In this document: in pieces, positions 25,304 to 33,552 of the stretch
How positions within the stretch are numbered: position 1 is the stretch's first letter
How the letters are laid out: each line of letters begins with the position of its first letter
Assembly: GCA_028284585.1 (NCBI GenBank)
Contig: JANQRK010000065.1
Span: forward strand, 1-34,312
Direction of reading: 5' to 3'
Length of the DNA stretch: 34,312 bases
DNA from: Chromatiales bacterium
Lineage (GTDB): Bacteria; Pseudomonadota; Gammaproteobacteria; Chromatiales; Chromatiaceae
Position numbers and translations under genes: made by a program
The notes under the pieces: generated by a model
The model's input: the letters and a program-made list of their open reading frames with translations, nothing else
What the model was told of the DNA's origin: nothing
Databases searched by the model: none

Positions 25304-25993
25304 CTATGAGCTGCTCTGCGTGAGGGCAGCGAGTAGACTAGTCTCAGTCGGGATATAGCGCATCAGGCGGCCGTTGGGCAGTCGCGATTCCAATGCCAGC
25401 CAGCGCCCGTCGGCCTGGCTATACCAAACCCGGATATCGAAGCCCTCAGACTCCGCCAAGATATGGTAGCCGTCTGCTGCTAGCGCCAAGTCGCCGAGCG
25501 TGATCTCACTGGTGCCGAGTGGCAGGATATCGACTTCGACCAGCTCGCCGGTCTGGGCGTTGAGTAGACGTTCCTGACCCAAGATGCGTCTATCCCAGTA
25601 GGCGAAACTCATCAAACAGTCGGCCGGATAGGTGCGCGCGGCCGATTCCGTCACAACTGCTAAGGCCGAGGTCTCCTGGCGTGCCTCGACGCGATAGTGC
25701 TTGCCATTGGAATCGGTCGCTGAATCCAGTCGCACCAAACAGCCGTCGCGCCAGACCTCGGTGTTGCTGTGTCGGTAACTGAATACCGGTACGAACAGCA
25801 CGCTGACATCGAACGCCGCTGCGCTTTCGATCACACGCTGCGAGTCGCTTTCCAGGATCCGGAAACTGTGTGATCCGATCGGTTTGTCGTCCAGCAGCAC
25901 CTGGAATCGTAGCTTGCCCTCGGACAGGTCGCCGATTGCCAAACCGGATGTGGCCAAACAGGCCAAGAACATCAGTTGTTTGAGTGTCTTCAA
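25304..25993 (-). CDS. DUF6134 family secreted protein
   Basis: The 229-residue protein has a signal peptide (about 1-20, QLMFLACLATSGLAIGD) and a beta-rich mature domain. Family-like landmarks are LLDDKPIGSHSFRILESDSQ, FSYRHSNTEVWRDGCLVRLD, SFAYWDRRILGQERLLN and a C-terminal YSQADGRWLALESRLPNGR. These match my memory of the DUF6134 family, whose function is unknown. It is probably periplasmic. It overlaps the stop of the DUF1295 gene by 4 bases (ATGA), so the two are translationally coupled. The lipocalin gene follows 18 bases later, implying one operon. Confidence 0.8.
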   Translation of the reverse strand: MKTLKQLMFLACLATSGLAIGDLSEGKLRFQVLLDDKPIGSHSFRILESDSQRVIESAAAFDVSVLFVPVFSYRHSNTEVWRDGCLVRLDSATDSNGKHYRVEARQETSALAVVTESAARTYPADCLMSFAYWDRRILGQERLLNAQTGELVEVDILPLGTSEITLGDLALAADGYHILAESEGFDIRVWYSQADGRWLALESRLPNGRLMRYIPTETSLLAALTQSSS

Positions 25994-26790
25994 GTGCGTG
26001 CTTCCGAGCCGTTACTGGCTGGCTGTGGGGCCCTAGGTGGACCCGGAAAAAAGGCATTGGTTTGCCGAATGTAGTCCCGGTATGCGGGACGACGTTCGGA
26101 GATGTCCTTTTCTAGCAGCACGACACCCGAAACCTTGAGCAATAAGAAGGTCATTAACAGCGGGGAGATCAGGGCCCACCAGCCGCCTGCAGCCAGGGCC
26201 ATCAGCGCGAAACCCCACCAAATGCAGGCGTTGCCAAAATAGTTGGGGTGGCGGGTGTAACGCCACAGCCCTCTGTCGAGCACTTGGCCGCGGTTGCCTG
26301 GGTCGGCCTTGAAGCGTGTCAATTGCCAGTCACCGACCACCTCGAAAACCATGCCAATTGCCCACAACGTCAGCCCCAGCGCGTCGATCAAGCCCAACGG
26401 GCTGGTGCTGTGGATCGCCAGCAGCAGTGGCAAGGAGACCAGCCACGCGATGACACCTTGCAGGCCAAACACCAGGTACAGGCTCTTGATGGCGAATCCC
26501 GGCTGGTTGCGCGCCCGAATCTCCTGATATCGGAAGTCCTCTCCCTCGCCCCAATTGCGCCACGTGATATAGGCCGACAAACGGATCGCCCACAACGCGA
26601 CCATGAGCATGACCAGCGCCGCACGCGAGCCGGGGTCAGGTGCGGTGGCCAGGTACACCGTGGCGGCCAGTAGAAACATCAGTGACCACAGACTGTCGAC
26701 AATGCTGACATCGCGTTTGGCGAGGCTGAGTGCCCAGGTCAGCAAGCCGGCAAGGAGGATGGCGAACAATCCGTACAGAAAGACAGACAT
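25990..26790 (-). CDS. DUF1295 membrane protein (steroid 5-alpha-reductase/isoprenylcysteine methyltransferase fold)
   Basis: The 266-residue integral membrane protein has about six to seven helices. The C-terminal signature is that of the DUF1295/NnrU-ICMT-like superfamily: GLWRYTRHPNYFGNACIWWG and LEKDISERRPAYRDYIRQTN then AFFPGP. RHPNYFG is the cofactor-binding motif shared with NADPH-dependent steroid reductases. A reductase acting on a lipid is the likely role, but the substrate is unknown. It lies 13 bases after the DUF2878 gene and overlaps the DUF6134 gene by 4 bases. Confidence 0.9.
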   Translation of the reverse strand: MSVFLYGLFAILLAGLLTWALSLAKRDVSIVDSLWSLMFLLAATVYLATAPDPGSRAALVMLMVALWAIRLSAYITWRNWGEGEDFRYQEIRARNQPGFAIKSLYLVFGLQGVIAWLVSLPLLLAIHSTSPLGLIDALGLTLWAIGMVFEVVGDWQLTRFKADPGNRGQVLDRGLWRYTRHPNYFGNACIWWGFALMALAAGGWWALISPLLMTFLLLKVSGVVLLEKDISERRPAYRDYIRQTNAFFPGPPRAPQPASNGSEART

Positions 26791-26803
26791 CTCAGGCGGG
26801 CCT

Positions 26804-27361
26804 CTAGGTCTCGGTCGCGCTGGCCAGCGCCCGGCAGCCGACCCCGGTTCGCCAGCCGTCGAGACGGCCGCCCGCGATCACTAACAGCGGCATGATGATC
26901 GCCCAACCGGCCGCCAATGCCGCAAGCGCTGGGATATCGTTGACGAAGGTGACGCCACCGAGTTTGGCGCCAGCGAAATACGCCAGCGGGCCGCCGATTG
27001 CGCCGAACAAGGCGGCCAGTAGGCTGCGACCCTTGAGCCAGTTAAGGCTGACGTTCAACGTCGTGGCAAAGCCGATCCACATTGCAATGATCCAATAAGG
27101 CGCGAGCATCGGGTGCCATTGTCCAGACGGGTACGCCAGCCAGCCGGTCGAGACCAGTGCCGAATCGAACACAGTGCCGATAGTGGCGGCCAGTAGCAGC
27201 AGTGCGAATTCGGACCACCCGTTGGGGGCGCGGATAAGATGCACTGTGGCCACCGCTGCAACGGCCAACGGGCCTAGCCAGGGCATCCCGTGGGCTGCGC
27301 CCAGCACACAAGCGAACCAGGCGAGCTGGAACAGCACGAAATTTAACATCACGGCCCACAT
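26804..27361 (-). CDS. DUF2878 family membrane protein
   Basis: This 185-residue protein has about six hydrophobic helices. It starts at an ATG 8 bases after a GGAG. The landmarks FQLAWFACVLGAAHGMPWLG, DSALVSTGWLAYPSGQW and PYWIIAMWIGFATTLNVSLN, plus FGAIGGPLAYFAGAKLG, are those of the DUF2878 family, which has no assigned biochemistry. The family is commonly found beside DUF1295 and cyclopropane-synthase-like genes, as here. It sits 27 bases after the methyltransferase gene in the same direction. Confidence 0.87.
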   Translation of the reverse strand: MWAVMLNFVLFQLAWFACVLGAAHGMPWLGPLAVAAVATVHLIRAPNGWSEFALLLLAATIGTVFDSALVSTGWLAYPSGQWHPMLAPYWIIAMWIGFATTLNVSLNWLKGRSLLAALFGAIGGPLAYFAGAKLGGVTFVNDIPALAALAAGWAIIMPLLVIAGGRLDGWRTGVGCRALASATET

Positions 27362-27388
27362 GACGAACTCCGGTAGCAGTCTTATTGA

Positions 27389-28432
27389 TCAGCCCTCGGG
27401 CCGTTCGAACAGATAATGACTGACCCACCATTCATTGCCACGGGCGTAGCCGAACAGCTCTGCACAGGCCATGAAGAACAGGCGCCAGCGCGCCCACCAG
27501 GTATTAGCCTGCTCTGCGCCATAGGTCTTCTGCAGCACCGGCATCAACTGGGCGCGGCGCTGATCCATCCGCGCGAGCCAGGCGTTGAGCGTCTTCTCGT
27601 AGTGGCGCCCGTTCCAGCGCCAGCGGTGCAGTAACTTGAGGTCTTCCTGAAAATGCAGCGGCAGGTCGTCACTGGGCATGATGCCGCCGCTGAAGAAGTG
27701 TCGGCTCATCCAATCAGTCGGTCCGCGGTCGACGAATTCATAGGGCGAATTGCGGTGACAGAAGATGTGCATGAAAAAAAGCCCGCCCGGGGCAAGCCAG
27801 CCACTGATCCGGGCGAGCAAACGGCGGTAGTTACGCATGTGCTCGAACATTTCGACTGACATCACCCGATCGAATTGCTGTGGGATGTCGAAGTCGTTCA
27901 TGTCTGCTGTGAGCACCACGAGATTGGTCAAACCGCGGCGCGCCGCTTCTTGCTCTATGTGTTGGCGCTGCGAATGTGAATTCGACACCGCAGTGATGTT
28001 GGCGTGTGGATAGCGTTCAGCCATGAAAAGGGTCAAAGAACCCCAACCGCAACCGAGCTCTAAGATGTCCAGACCATCATGCAGGTGGGCACGATCGCAG
28101 GTCAGCTCCAAGGCGCGTTGCTCAGCGCCAGCGAGGTGGCGTACCCCCTTGCCCCAGTAGGCACAGCTATATTTGGCGTGCGGACCCAACACCTGACGAT
28201 AGAACTCAACGGGCACTTCGTAGTGTTGCTCGTTTGCTTTGTCAGATAGTACCGCCACCGGTGACTTATCCATCATATCGATAAAGCTGCGCACGTTGCG
28301 CGCGACTTGCTCGCAGTTGTCCGGTTGCAGCTCTTTGAGCCGAGTCTTTAGAAGGCGGCGGATGCCCGCACGACTGACCTTATCGGGCACCAAGCCTTGT
28401 TCGACAATGCCGATTGCCGTTACGTTAGTCAT
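27389..28432 (-). CDS. Cyclopropane-fatty-acyl-phospholipid synthase family SAM methyltransferase
   Basis: The 347-residue protein has the Cfa/mycolic-acid-cyclopropane-synthase Rossmann domain. Landmarks include PHAKYSCAYWGKGVRHLAGA (substrate region), the SAM motif LDILELGCGWGSLTLFMAER, then SNSHSQRQHI and MSVEMFEHMRNYRRLLARIS. The C-terminal part reads FFMHIFCHRNSPYEFVDRGP and ends WRLFFMACAELFGYARGNEW. These enzymes add a methylene or methyl group to unsaturated acyl chains of membrane phospholipids. The N-terminal domain is shorter than in E. coli Cfa (382 residues), as in the SAM-dependent variants linked to oxidative-stress lipid genes. I choose ATG 28432, 9 bases after GGTGGAG; ATG 28450 would add six residues and lacks such a site. 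It heads the lipid operon and is preceded by the TTCAC repeats. Confidence 0.9.
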   Translation of the reverse strand: MTNVTAIGIVEQGLVPDKVSRAGIRRLLKTRLKELQPDNCEQVARNVRSFIDMMDKSPVAVLSDKANEQHYEVPVEFYRQVLGPHAKYSCAYWGKGVRHLAGAEQRALELTCDRAHLHDGLDILELGCGWGSLTLFMAERYPHANITAVSNSHSQRQHIEQEAARRGLTNLVVLTADMNDFDIPQQFDRVMSVEMFEHMRNYRRLLARISGWLAPGGLFFMHIFCHRNSPYEFVDRGPTDWMSRHFFSGGIMPSDDLPLHFQEDLKLLHRWRWNGRHYEKTLNAWLARMDQRRAQLMPVLQKTYGAEQANTWWARWRLFFMACAELFGYARGNEWWVSHYLFERPEG

Positions 28433-28483
28433 CTGTACATTCTCCACCATAAAACGCTGAGACCCTACTCTACGGAGTACGGT

Positions 28484-28521
28484 GTGAACCCGGGGTCTTG
28501 CGGATGTGAAGAAAGCGTGAA
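28484..28521 (-). promoter_or_regulatory. Candidate response-regulator binding site: three TTCAC repeats in helical phase
   Basis: On the minus strand the order is TTCAC (28517-28521), N6, TTCAC (28506-28510), then TTCAC (28484-28488). Start-to-start spacings are 11 and 22 bases, one and two helical turns. The first pair is an exact TTCAC-N6-TTCAC, the same arrangement as the CreB box of E. coli, which an OmpR-family regulator binds. It lies about 50-90 bases upstream of the methyltransferase ATG and directly downstream of the histidine kinase gene. Binding is inferred. Confidence 0.5.
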
Positions 28522-28554
28522 GGCCGCGAAAGAAGGGGTTTTTTGAGTGGGGGA

Positions 28555-29880
28555 TTACCCGGCCAGCGGCCGCTCCTGTGCCCTGCGGATGGCGTGCCGA
28601 AAGCCGACCCTGACCAGGGTGCCGCTGCCTGGTCGGCTACTGATCTCTACCGGCCAATGGAAGCGGTCGGTAAAGCGTCGAACGATGGTAAGCCCCACGC
28701 CGTGCCCGCCGCGGCGCTGGGGGTTGGCGCGAAAGAACGGTTCGAAGGCATCGCGGATATCGTCGTCGTTCATGCCCACACCGCTGTCTTCGATGGTCAG
28801 GTGACGCGCGCCGATGCGGACCCGGATCCAGCCACCGTCAGTGTAGGCAAAGGCGTTGCGCAGTAGATTGCCCACCACCGCCGAGACGGCCTGTTCTGGT
28901 GCCTGTACGAACAAGCGACGCACCGCCTCGAGCCGCACCTCGACCGGTTTATCGCGTGAGATAAGACGCAGCCGATCGAGTTCGTGGTCGACGACCTCGT
29001 TGATGCACACAGGTGTCTCCGGCAGACTCAGATCGCCCTCGCGGGCCAGTAGCAGGAAGGCCTCGACCAGCTCCTCAATCTCGCCACAAGAACGTTTGAT
29101 GCGCTGGGCGCTAGTGCGTGCCTCGTCACCCAGGTCATCGCGTTCGAGCAGCATATCGGCGGCGACGTGGATCACGGTCAGAGGGGTGCGCAATTCGTGA
29201 CTAGCGTCGCGCGTGAAGGTGCGTTCGCGCTCGACGAACGCGGCAAGTCGCTCGGCGAGGTCGCTCAGTGCGCCGGCCAGGACCCTGACCTCGTCATCGG
29301 CGTCCGGCGCCAAGTGATGGTCGACGAAAAGGTTGGCGTCCGGCGCATTCGGGTCGAGTCGATTGACCTCGCGCGCCAGCCCGCTTATCGGCGAGACCGC
29401 GCGGTGCGAGGCCCGGTAGGCCAGCCAGATCGATAGATACAAGACCATGAGCACGATCATCAGCGGTATCAGGCCGAAATACGCCGCCAGCTCGTTGACC
29501 CGCTCGCCGTCGAACACCAGGTAAAGCCGCTCGTCGTTGCGGCTGCTGACATAGACGGTCGTGAAGTCGGCCCCGCTGGGCACATCATGGAAGCCGTCCC
29601 CGAGGTCGCGTAGGCCTTCCGGAAAGTCTCGATTATCGTCTGCCGGGGCTAGAAATCCGCTGAGATTGCGCGTATCCGGCCGGCTGAAGTCCTGGTTGGC
29701 GGTGTAGCGCGACCAGAAGTACTCGGCCTCTAAGCGCAGCGCTTCCGTGACCAAGACGTGCTTGATCACGATGCCTGCCACTAGAACGCTGACGACAGCT
29801 GCCACGCTTATTGCGCCGGCCTGCAGCAGGAATGTCCGGCTTATACGGCTCTTCAGTCCGCCGTTAGTCGTCATCGGCAT
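28555..29880 (-). CDS. Two-component sensor histidine kinase
   Basis: This 441-residue inner-membrane sensor has helix 1 (about 17-42), a periplasmic loop of about 90 residues, helix 2 (about 135-157), a linker/HAMP-like segment and a transmitter. The H-box is FTRDASHELRTPLTVI, with the phospho-histidine near residue 228. N, G1, F and G2 boxes are all visible (NLLRNAFAYTDGG, EDSGVGM, FEPFFR, GGHGVGLTIV), so it should be active. The loop has no recognised ligand domain. I place the start at the ATG at 29880, overlapping the response regulator's stop; ATG 29874 and 29901 are also possible. It follows the response regulator in one operon. Confidence 0.92.
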   Translation of the reverse strand: MPMTTNGGLKSRISRTFLLQAGAISVAAVVSVLVAGIVIKHVLVTEALRLEAEYFWSRYTANQDFSRPDTRNLSGFLAPADDNRDFPEGLRDLGDGFHDVPSGADFTTVYVSSRNDERLYLVFDGERVNELAAYFGLIPLMIVLMVLYLSIWLAYRASHRAVSPISGLAREVNRLDPNAPDANLFVDHHLAPDADDEVRVLAGALSDLAERLAAFVERERTFTRDASHELRTPLTVIHVAADMLLERDDLGDEARTSAQRIKRSCGEIEELVEAFLLLAREGDLSLPETPVCINEVVDHELDRLRLISRDKPVEVRLEAVRRLFVQAPEQAVSAVVGNLLRNAFAYTDGGWIRVRIGARHLTIEDSGVGMNDDDIRDAFEPFFRANPQRRGGHGVGLTIVRRFTDRFHWPVEISSRPGSGTLVRVGFRHAIRRAQERPLAG

Positions 29881-30568
29881 CCGCCAGCCGATAGCCGGCA
29901 CCGTGAATTGTGTGGAGTAGAGGCCTACCGAATGGTTTGTCTATGGTCTTGCGCAGGGTGTAGAGATGGCTGCGTAGGGTGTCGCTGTCCGGCAGTATGT
30001 CGCCCCAGACTGCGCGTTCGAGTTCCGAGCGGCTGACCACCCGTGGCGCGGCGCGCATCAACACTATCAGTATCTTCATCGCGATCGGTGTAAGCGTCAG
30101 GCGTCGCCCGGCCCGTTCGACCTCCAGGGTGCCGGTATCCAAGGTCAGGTCGGCGACATGCAGCTTGTCGGTGGCGATTGCCCCGCGGCCCCGGCGCACC
30201 AGGGCGCGCAGACGCGCCTCCAGCTCACAAATGTCGAACGGTTTGACCAGATAGTCGTCGGCGCCGGCATCCAGGCCGCTTATCTTGTCGTCCTGGGTAT
30301 CACGCGCGGTCAGCATCAGCAGCGGTGTATCGAGGCGGGCCTCCTCACGGAGCTTGCGACAGACCGAGAGTCCGTCGAGGCCCGGCAGCATCAGATCGAG
30401 CAAGATGGCGTCATAGGAGTTGACCACCGCGAGGTGCAGGCCGGTGATACCGTCTGCCGCGTAATCTAGTTGATAGCCGCGCACCTCGAGATAAAAGGTG
30501 ATCATCTCGGCGATGTCCTTGTGGTCCTCGATCAACAAGATGCTGATTTTGCCTGTGTGTCCTGACAT
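29864..30568 (-). CDS. OmpR/PhoB-family response regulator
   Basis: The 234-residue protein has an N-terminal receiver domain with acidic pocket Glu14/Asp15, phospho-acceptor Asp58 (AILLDLMLPGLDG), the conserved threonine region LMLTARD and lysine in LVKPFD. A winged-helix DNA-binding domain (about 130-230, SRSELERAVWGDILPDSDTL) with the recognition helix TLRSHLYTLRKTIDKPF ends in TIHGAGYRLAD. It should be phosphorylated by the adjacent kinase and bind direct repeats. The TTCAC repeats 1.3 kb downstream are a natural candidate target. It starts 72 bases after the lpxL-like gene. Confidence 0.93.
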   Translation of the reverse strand: MSGHTGKISILLIEDHKDIAEMITFYLEVRGYQLDYAADGITGLHLAVVNSYDAILLDLMLPGLDGLSVCRKLREEARLDTPLLMLTARDTQDDKISGLDAGADDYLVKPFDICELEARLRALVRRGRGAIATDKLHVADLTLDTGTLEVERAGRRLTLTPIAMKILIVLMRAAPRVVSRSELERAVWGDILPDSDTLRSHLYTLRKTIDKPFGRPLLHTIHGAGYRLADADDD

Positions 30569-30640
30569 GCGCGCGGTTGGTGGCCCGGGAACACCGAGTA
30601 TACGACGACCGAGGCGGGATTCGACCAGCAGGCGCGGCGC

Positions 30641-31588
30641 TCAATATGGGCTGGCCTCGCCGGGTGGGCGGTGCTTGAAGCGGCGATGTATCCAAAGGTA
30701 TTGAGCCGGCTGCGCGCGGATCCAGGTCTCGAACAGCCGATTGAGGCGGCGTGCGTCATCGACCACGTCATCGCTTGGGAAGGCCTCGAGTGCTGGTAGG
30801 AAGCGTGTCCGGTAACCCTGGTCGAGGCGTTCGGTGGTGAAAGGGATTACCGCTGCCCCGGTGATGCGTGCGAAGCGCGAGATCGAGACATTTGTCGCGG
30901 CCGGAACACCGAAAAAATCGGCGAATACGCTGTATTTCATACTCGAGTCCTGATCGGGGATGATCCAGGCGGACTCGTTGGCCTTTAGCGTGCGGATGAA
31001 CTTGCGGGCGTCGTTCTTTGGGATCAAATCGCGTATCGCTCGACTGCGGTTGCGCAAGACCATGAAGGCGACCACAGGGTTGTCGAATTCGCGGTACATC
31101 GGTGATACCGGCGTCAGCCCACCCAAGATCCGGCCATGTACCTCAAGGGTAGTAAAATGTGCCGACACGAAGATGATGCCACGCCCTTGCGCGAGCGCTT
31201 GCGGGATGTGCTCTTCGCCCTCGATCTGGACATACTCGTTGAAGCGCTCACCTGGCCACCACCAGATGAAGCTGATCTCCACAAGCGCCATGCCGAGTGA
31301 TTCGAAATGTTGCCTGGCCAGTGTTGCACGCTCGGCATCAGAGAGTTCCGGAAAGCACAACGCCAGGTTGATTTCTGCGATTCGGCGGCGGCTTCTCGCC
31401 ACCCGCATAAACAGCCGGCCGAGCCCACGGCCGAGCGCCATCCCAGCCGAATAGGGCAGCAGTGCACACAATCTCAAGATGCCAAAGCCCAGCCAGACCG
31501 GCCAGTGCCGAGGGTGGAGCAACGTCAGGGCGAAGGCCGGGACTTGCATCGCACCCTGTGTGGCTGTGGTGGCCTCAGGGTTGTTCAC
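30641..31588 (-). CDS. Lipid A biosynthesis lauroyl/myristoyl acyltransferase family (LpxL/HtrB-like)
   Basis: The 315-residue inner-membrane acyltransferase of the LPLAT superfamily shows the catalytic H-x4-D/E motif in SAHFTTLE. Further family blocks are GGLTPVSPMYREFDNP, RNRSRAIRDLIPKND, WIIPDQDSSMKYSVFADFFG and PAQYLWIHRRFKHRPPGE. It transfers secondary acyl chains onto lipid A precursors; which chain cannot be told. The GTG start at 31588 is 5 bases after the DUF3422 stop; an ATG at 31549 with an AGGG site gives a 302-residue alternative. DUF3422, this gene, the response regulator and the kinase likely form one operon. Confidence 0.9.
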   Translation of the reverse strand: MNNPEATTATQGAMQVPAFALTLLHPRHWPVWLGFGILRLCALLPYSAGMALGRGLGRLFMRVARSRRRIAEINLALCFPELSDAERATLARQHFESLGMALVEISFIWWWPGERFNEYVQIEGEEHIPQALAQGRGIIFVSAHFTTLEVHGRILGGLTPVSPMYREFDNPVVAFMVLRNRSRAIRDLIPKNDARKFIRTLKANESAWIIPDQDSSMKYSVFADFFGVPAATNVSISRFARITGAAVIPFTTERLDQGYRTRFLPALEAFPSDDVVDDARRLNRLFETWIRAQPAQYLWIHRRFKHRPPGEASPY

Positions 31589-31593
31589 CCCGA

Positions 31594-32889
31594 TCAGGCC
31601 GAGCCGGTGACACGGTTCTTGATCCGTCGCAGCGCGATCCAGGCGATACCCACCACGATGGGTAGCGCGATGGCCATACCTATGGTCGCATCGATCGGCA
31701 CGCCGCTTTTCTCTAGGCCCTTGAGTGCGTAACCGACTAGCCCGACTCCGTAGTAGCCGATGGCCATCACCGAAAGCCCTTCGACGGTCTCTTGCAGACG
31801 CAGTTGTAACTGGGCACGTCGATCCATGGATTCCAGCAGCCGGCGGTTTTGCTCTTGCAGGGCGACCTCTACGCGGGCTCGCAGCAGGCTGGTCAGCCGT
31901 GCGGCGCGTTCGGCCAGTTCGGTCTGCCGTTGTTGCGTGGCCTGACAGGTGGCAATCGCCGGTGCCAGGCGGCTGCTGAGAAACTCACTGAAGGTCTGCA
32001 GGCCCTCGATGCGTTGCTGGCGCATTTGGTCGAGGCGTTGTTGGACGATGCCGTAATAGGCGCGCGAGGCGTCGAAGCGATAGGTGGTGCGTGCCGCCAA
32101 TGCTTCGATTTCCGAGGCCAGCCCCGTCAGCTCTGCCAGCAGCTCGCTTTCGAATCCTGGGTTCGTCGAGGCACCTTGCGTCTTCATCCGCGACGCTACC
32201 AGGGCTAGGCGCCGGTCAGCATCGCTGAGGATGGGAAACACCTCGCGCGCCAGCGGCAGTCCAAGCAGTGACAGTGCCCGGTAACAATTGCTGTCGAGCA
32301 TGCGCTTGGCGACCCGCCCTGCCTGGTTTTGTGACATACCGCAGTCGCGCACCAGGATGCGGAAAAAGCCGTCGGAGTGAATCCGCAGGTCGGACCAGGC
32401 GCGGGCCTTGCCGCCGACCACCCCTGACCCAATCACAGGATTGCCATCAAACAGGGCGGACAGCGCCCTATTGTCGCGCTCGGGCGTTTCGCAGGCCTCA
32501 ATGGCCATCGCGACCGCGGCGATCACCTCCCCGGGCGACTCACGCAGCCAGTCCTCTGGCAGTTGATTGAGCACCGGGTCGGCGAAGGGATGCTCGAACT
32601 CGCCCTGCTGGGTGAAGGTATAGGTAACGAACTCGGTATGCTGCTCCCAGCGCAGTCGTATTGTCCCCAAGTCGGCCGCGTAGTGCTGACCGACGCCATC
32701 GGGGATTGGGGCGGCGTAGTGCGCTAGTAGGCGTTTGAGATGCTCGACGTGACGACCCCGATCTGGTCCTTCGCACATCACGGCGATATGCGAGACCTTC
32801 TCCGGTGCGTGGAGCGGCTCGTAGTCGCGGGCGTGCAGCTCGGCTGCAACGGCGTGGCGGAGCGGATGCTCTGCAAAGACGAGGGACAT
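31594..32889 (-). CDS. DUF3422 family membrane-associated protein
   Basis: The 431-residue protein matches the DUF3422 family in length and layout. The N-terminal soluble domain (HPLRHAVAAELHARDYEPLH, then the HTEFVTYTFTQQGEFEHPF block and DGNPVIGSGVVGGKARAWSD) is followed by a coiled-coil region (about 260-365) and two C-terminal helices (about 370-422, GLSVMAIGYYGVGLVGYAL then TIGMAIALPIVVGIAWIAL). The function is unknown. I expect an inner-membrane protein with its bulk in the cytoplasm. It is the first gene of the minus-strand envelope run; no clear ribosome site is seen at 32889. Confidence 0.9.
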   Translation of the reverse strand: MSLVFAEHPLRHAVAAELHARDYEPLHAPEKVSHIAVMCEGPDRGRHVEHLKRLLAHYAAPIPDGVGQHYAADLGTIRLRWEQHTEFVTYTFTQQGEFEHPFADPVLNQLPEDWLRESPGEVIAAVAMAIEACETPERDNRALSALFDGNPVIGSGVVGGKARAWSDLRIHSDGFFRILVRDCGMSQNQAGRVAKRMLDSNCYRALSLLGLPLAREVFPILSDADRRLALVASRMKTQGASTNPGFESELLAELTGLASEIEALAARTTYRFDASRAYYGIVQQRLDQMRQQRIEGLQTFSEFLSSRLAPAIATCQATQQRQTELAERAARLTSLLRARVEVALQEQNRRLLESMDRRAQLQLRLQETVEGLSVMAIGYYGVGLVGYALKGLEKSGVPIDATIGMAIALPIVVGIAWIALRRIKNRVTGSA

Positions 32890-33552
32890 AGTTGTTTAGA
32901 TCCGTGTTGCTCAGTGAGAGTGCACTCGAGCCAGGGGGATGGAAATCAGAAATCCCGGACCAGGGTGAGTGCCCTTACCGCCGCGGATGTTACTGGAGGG
33001 TCTTCCGATAGCCTAGCGTCGCTTGTGATAGCTCAGCTCGGATTTGACAGACAGTGTCCGATGTGGTCTTGAGCGAGACCCTAAGCGGACCTTCAACAAG
33101 GCGCCAGCAGGACGTGATTAGCGGCTCAGATCGGCCATGAACAACCGGTAAGCAACGTACCCATGCGGGTCCGCTGCTCGCCCCAAGCTGCCGGTGGCGC
33201 CCGTGCGCCGCCGAGGTCAGCTATGCAACGCACAGCAGCCATTGGCTTGAGATGCCGCTGAATGGCCCCTCTAAACTTCGGCGATTGAATGCCCAAGACC
33301 CGAAGCCGTCAAACGAATCAATGCTTGGGTGATCCTGTCGGTGTCAGAGAGATGCAAAGAGTTCCTCGAGAGAAGCCGCTCGGTTACTGCCGTGCCGAGC
33401 ACCGCCGCAGGCCAGTCTGTTCGATTGATAGGCCGACATTCCGATCAGGCGGTTTTGCTGCACGATCCACGTCGCCGGCAGGGATACGCTCGGCCTGCGT
33501 ACGAGAATAGGGTTACATTCTCGTGATCCCCGCTGTGGGTGACCCCTTCGAA
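32890..33552. other. Non-coding region with no supported gene
   Basis: These 663 bases lie upstream of the DUF3422 gene, whose promoter should be at the left end. Several frames of 60-110 codons are open, but they are arginine-rich, lack ribosome sites and have no protein-like features. The only clear structure is the 8-bp inverted repeat at 33501. Confidence 0.5.
33501..33524. repeat. Perfect 8-bp inverted repeat, 8-base spacer
   Basis: ACGAGAAT is followed by AGGGTTAC and then ATTCTCGT, so both arms match perfectly. It could be an operator or a small hairpin. No T-run follows, so it is not a typical terminator. Confidence 0.5.

Noticed and set aside
28433..28500. A sigma-E-like promoter (GGTTC...GTCTC) before the methyltransferase
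   Set aside because: The -35 lacks the required AAC and the match is no better than chance; the TTCAC repeats explain the region better.
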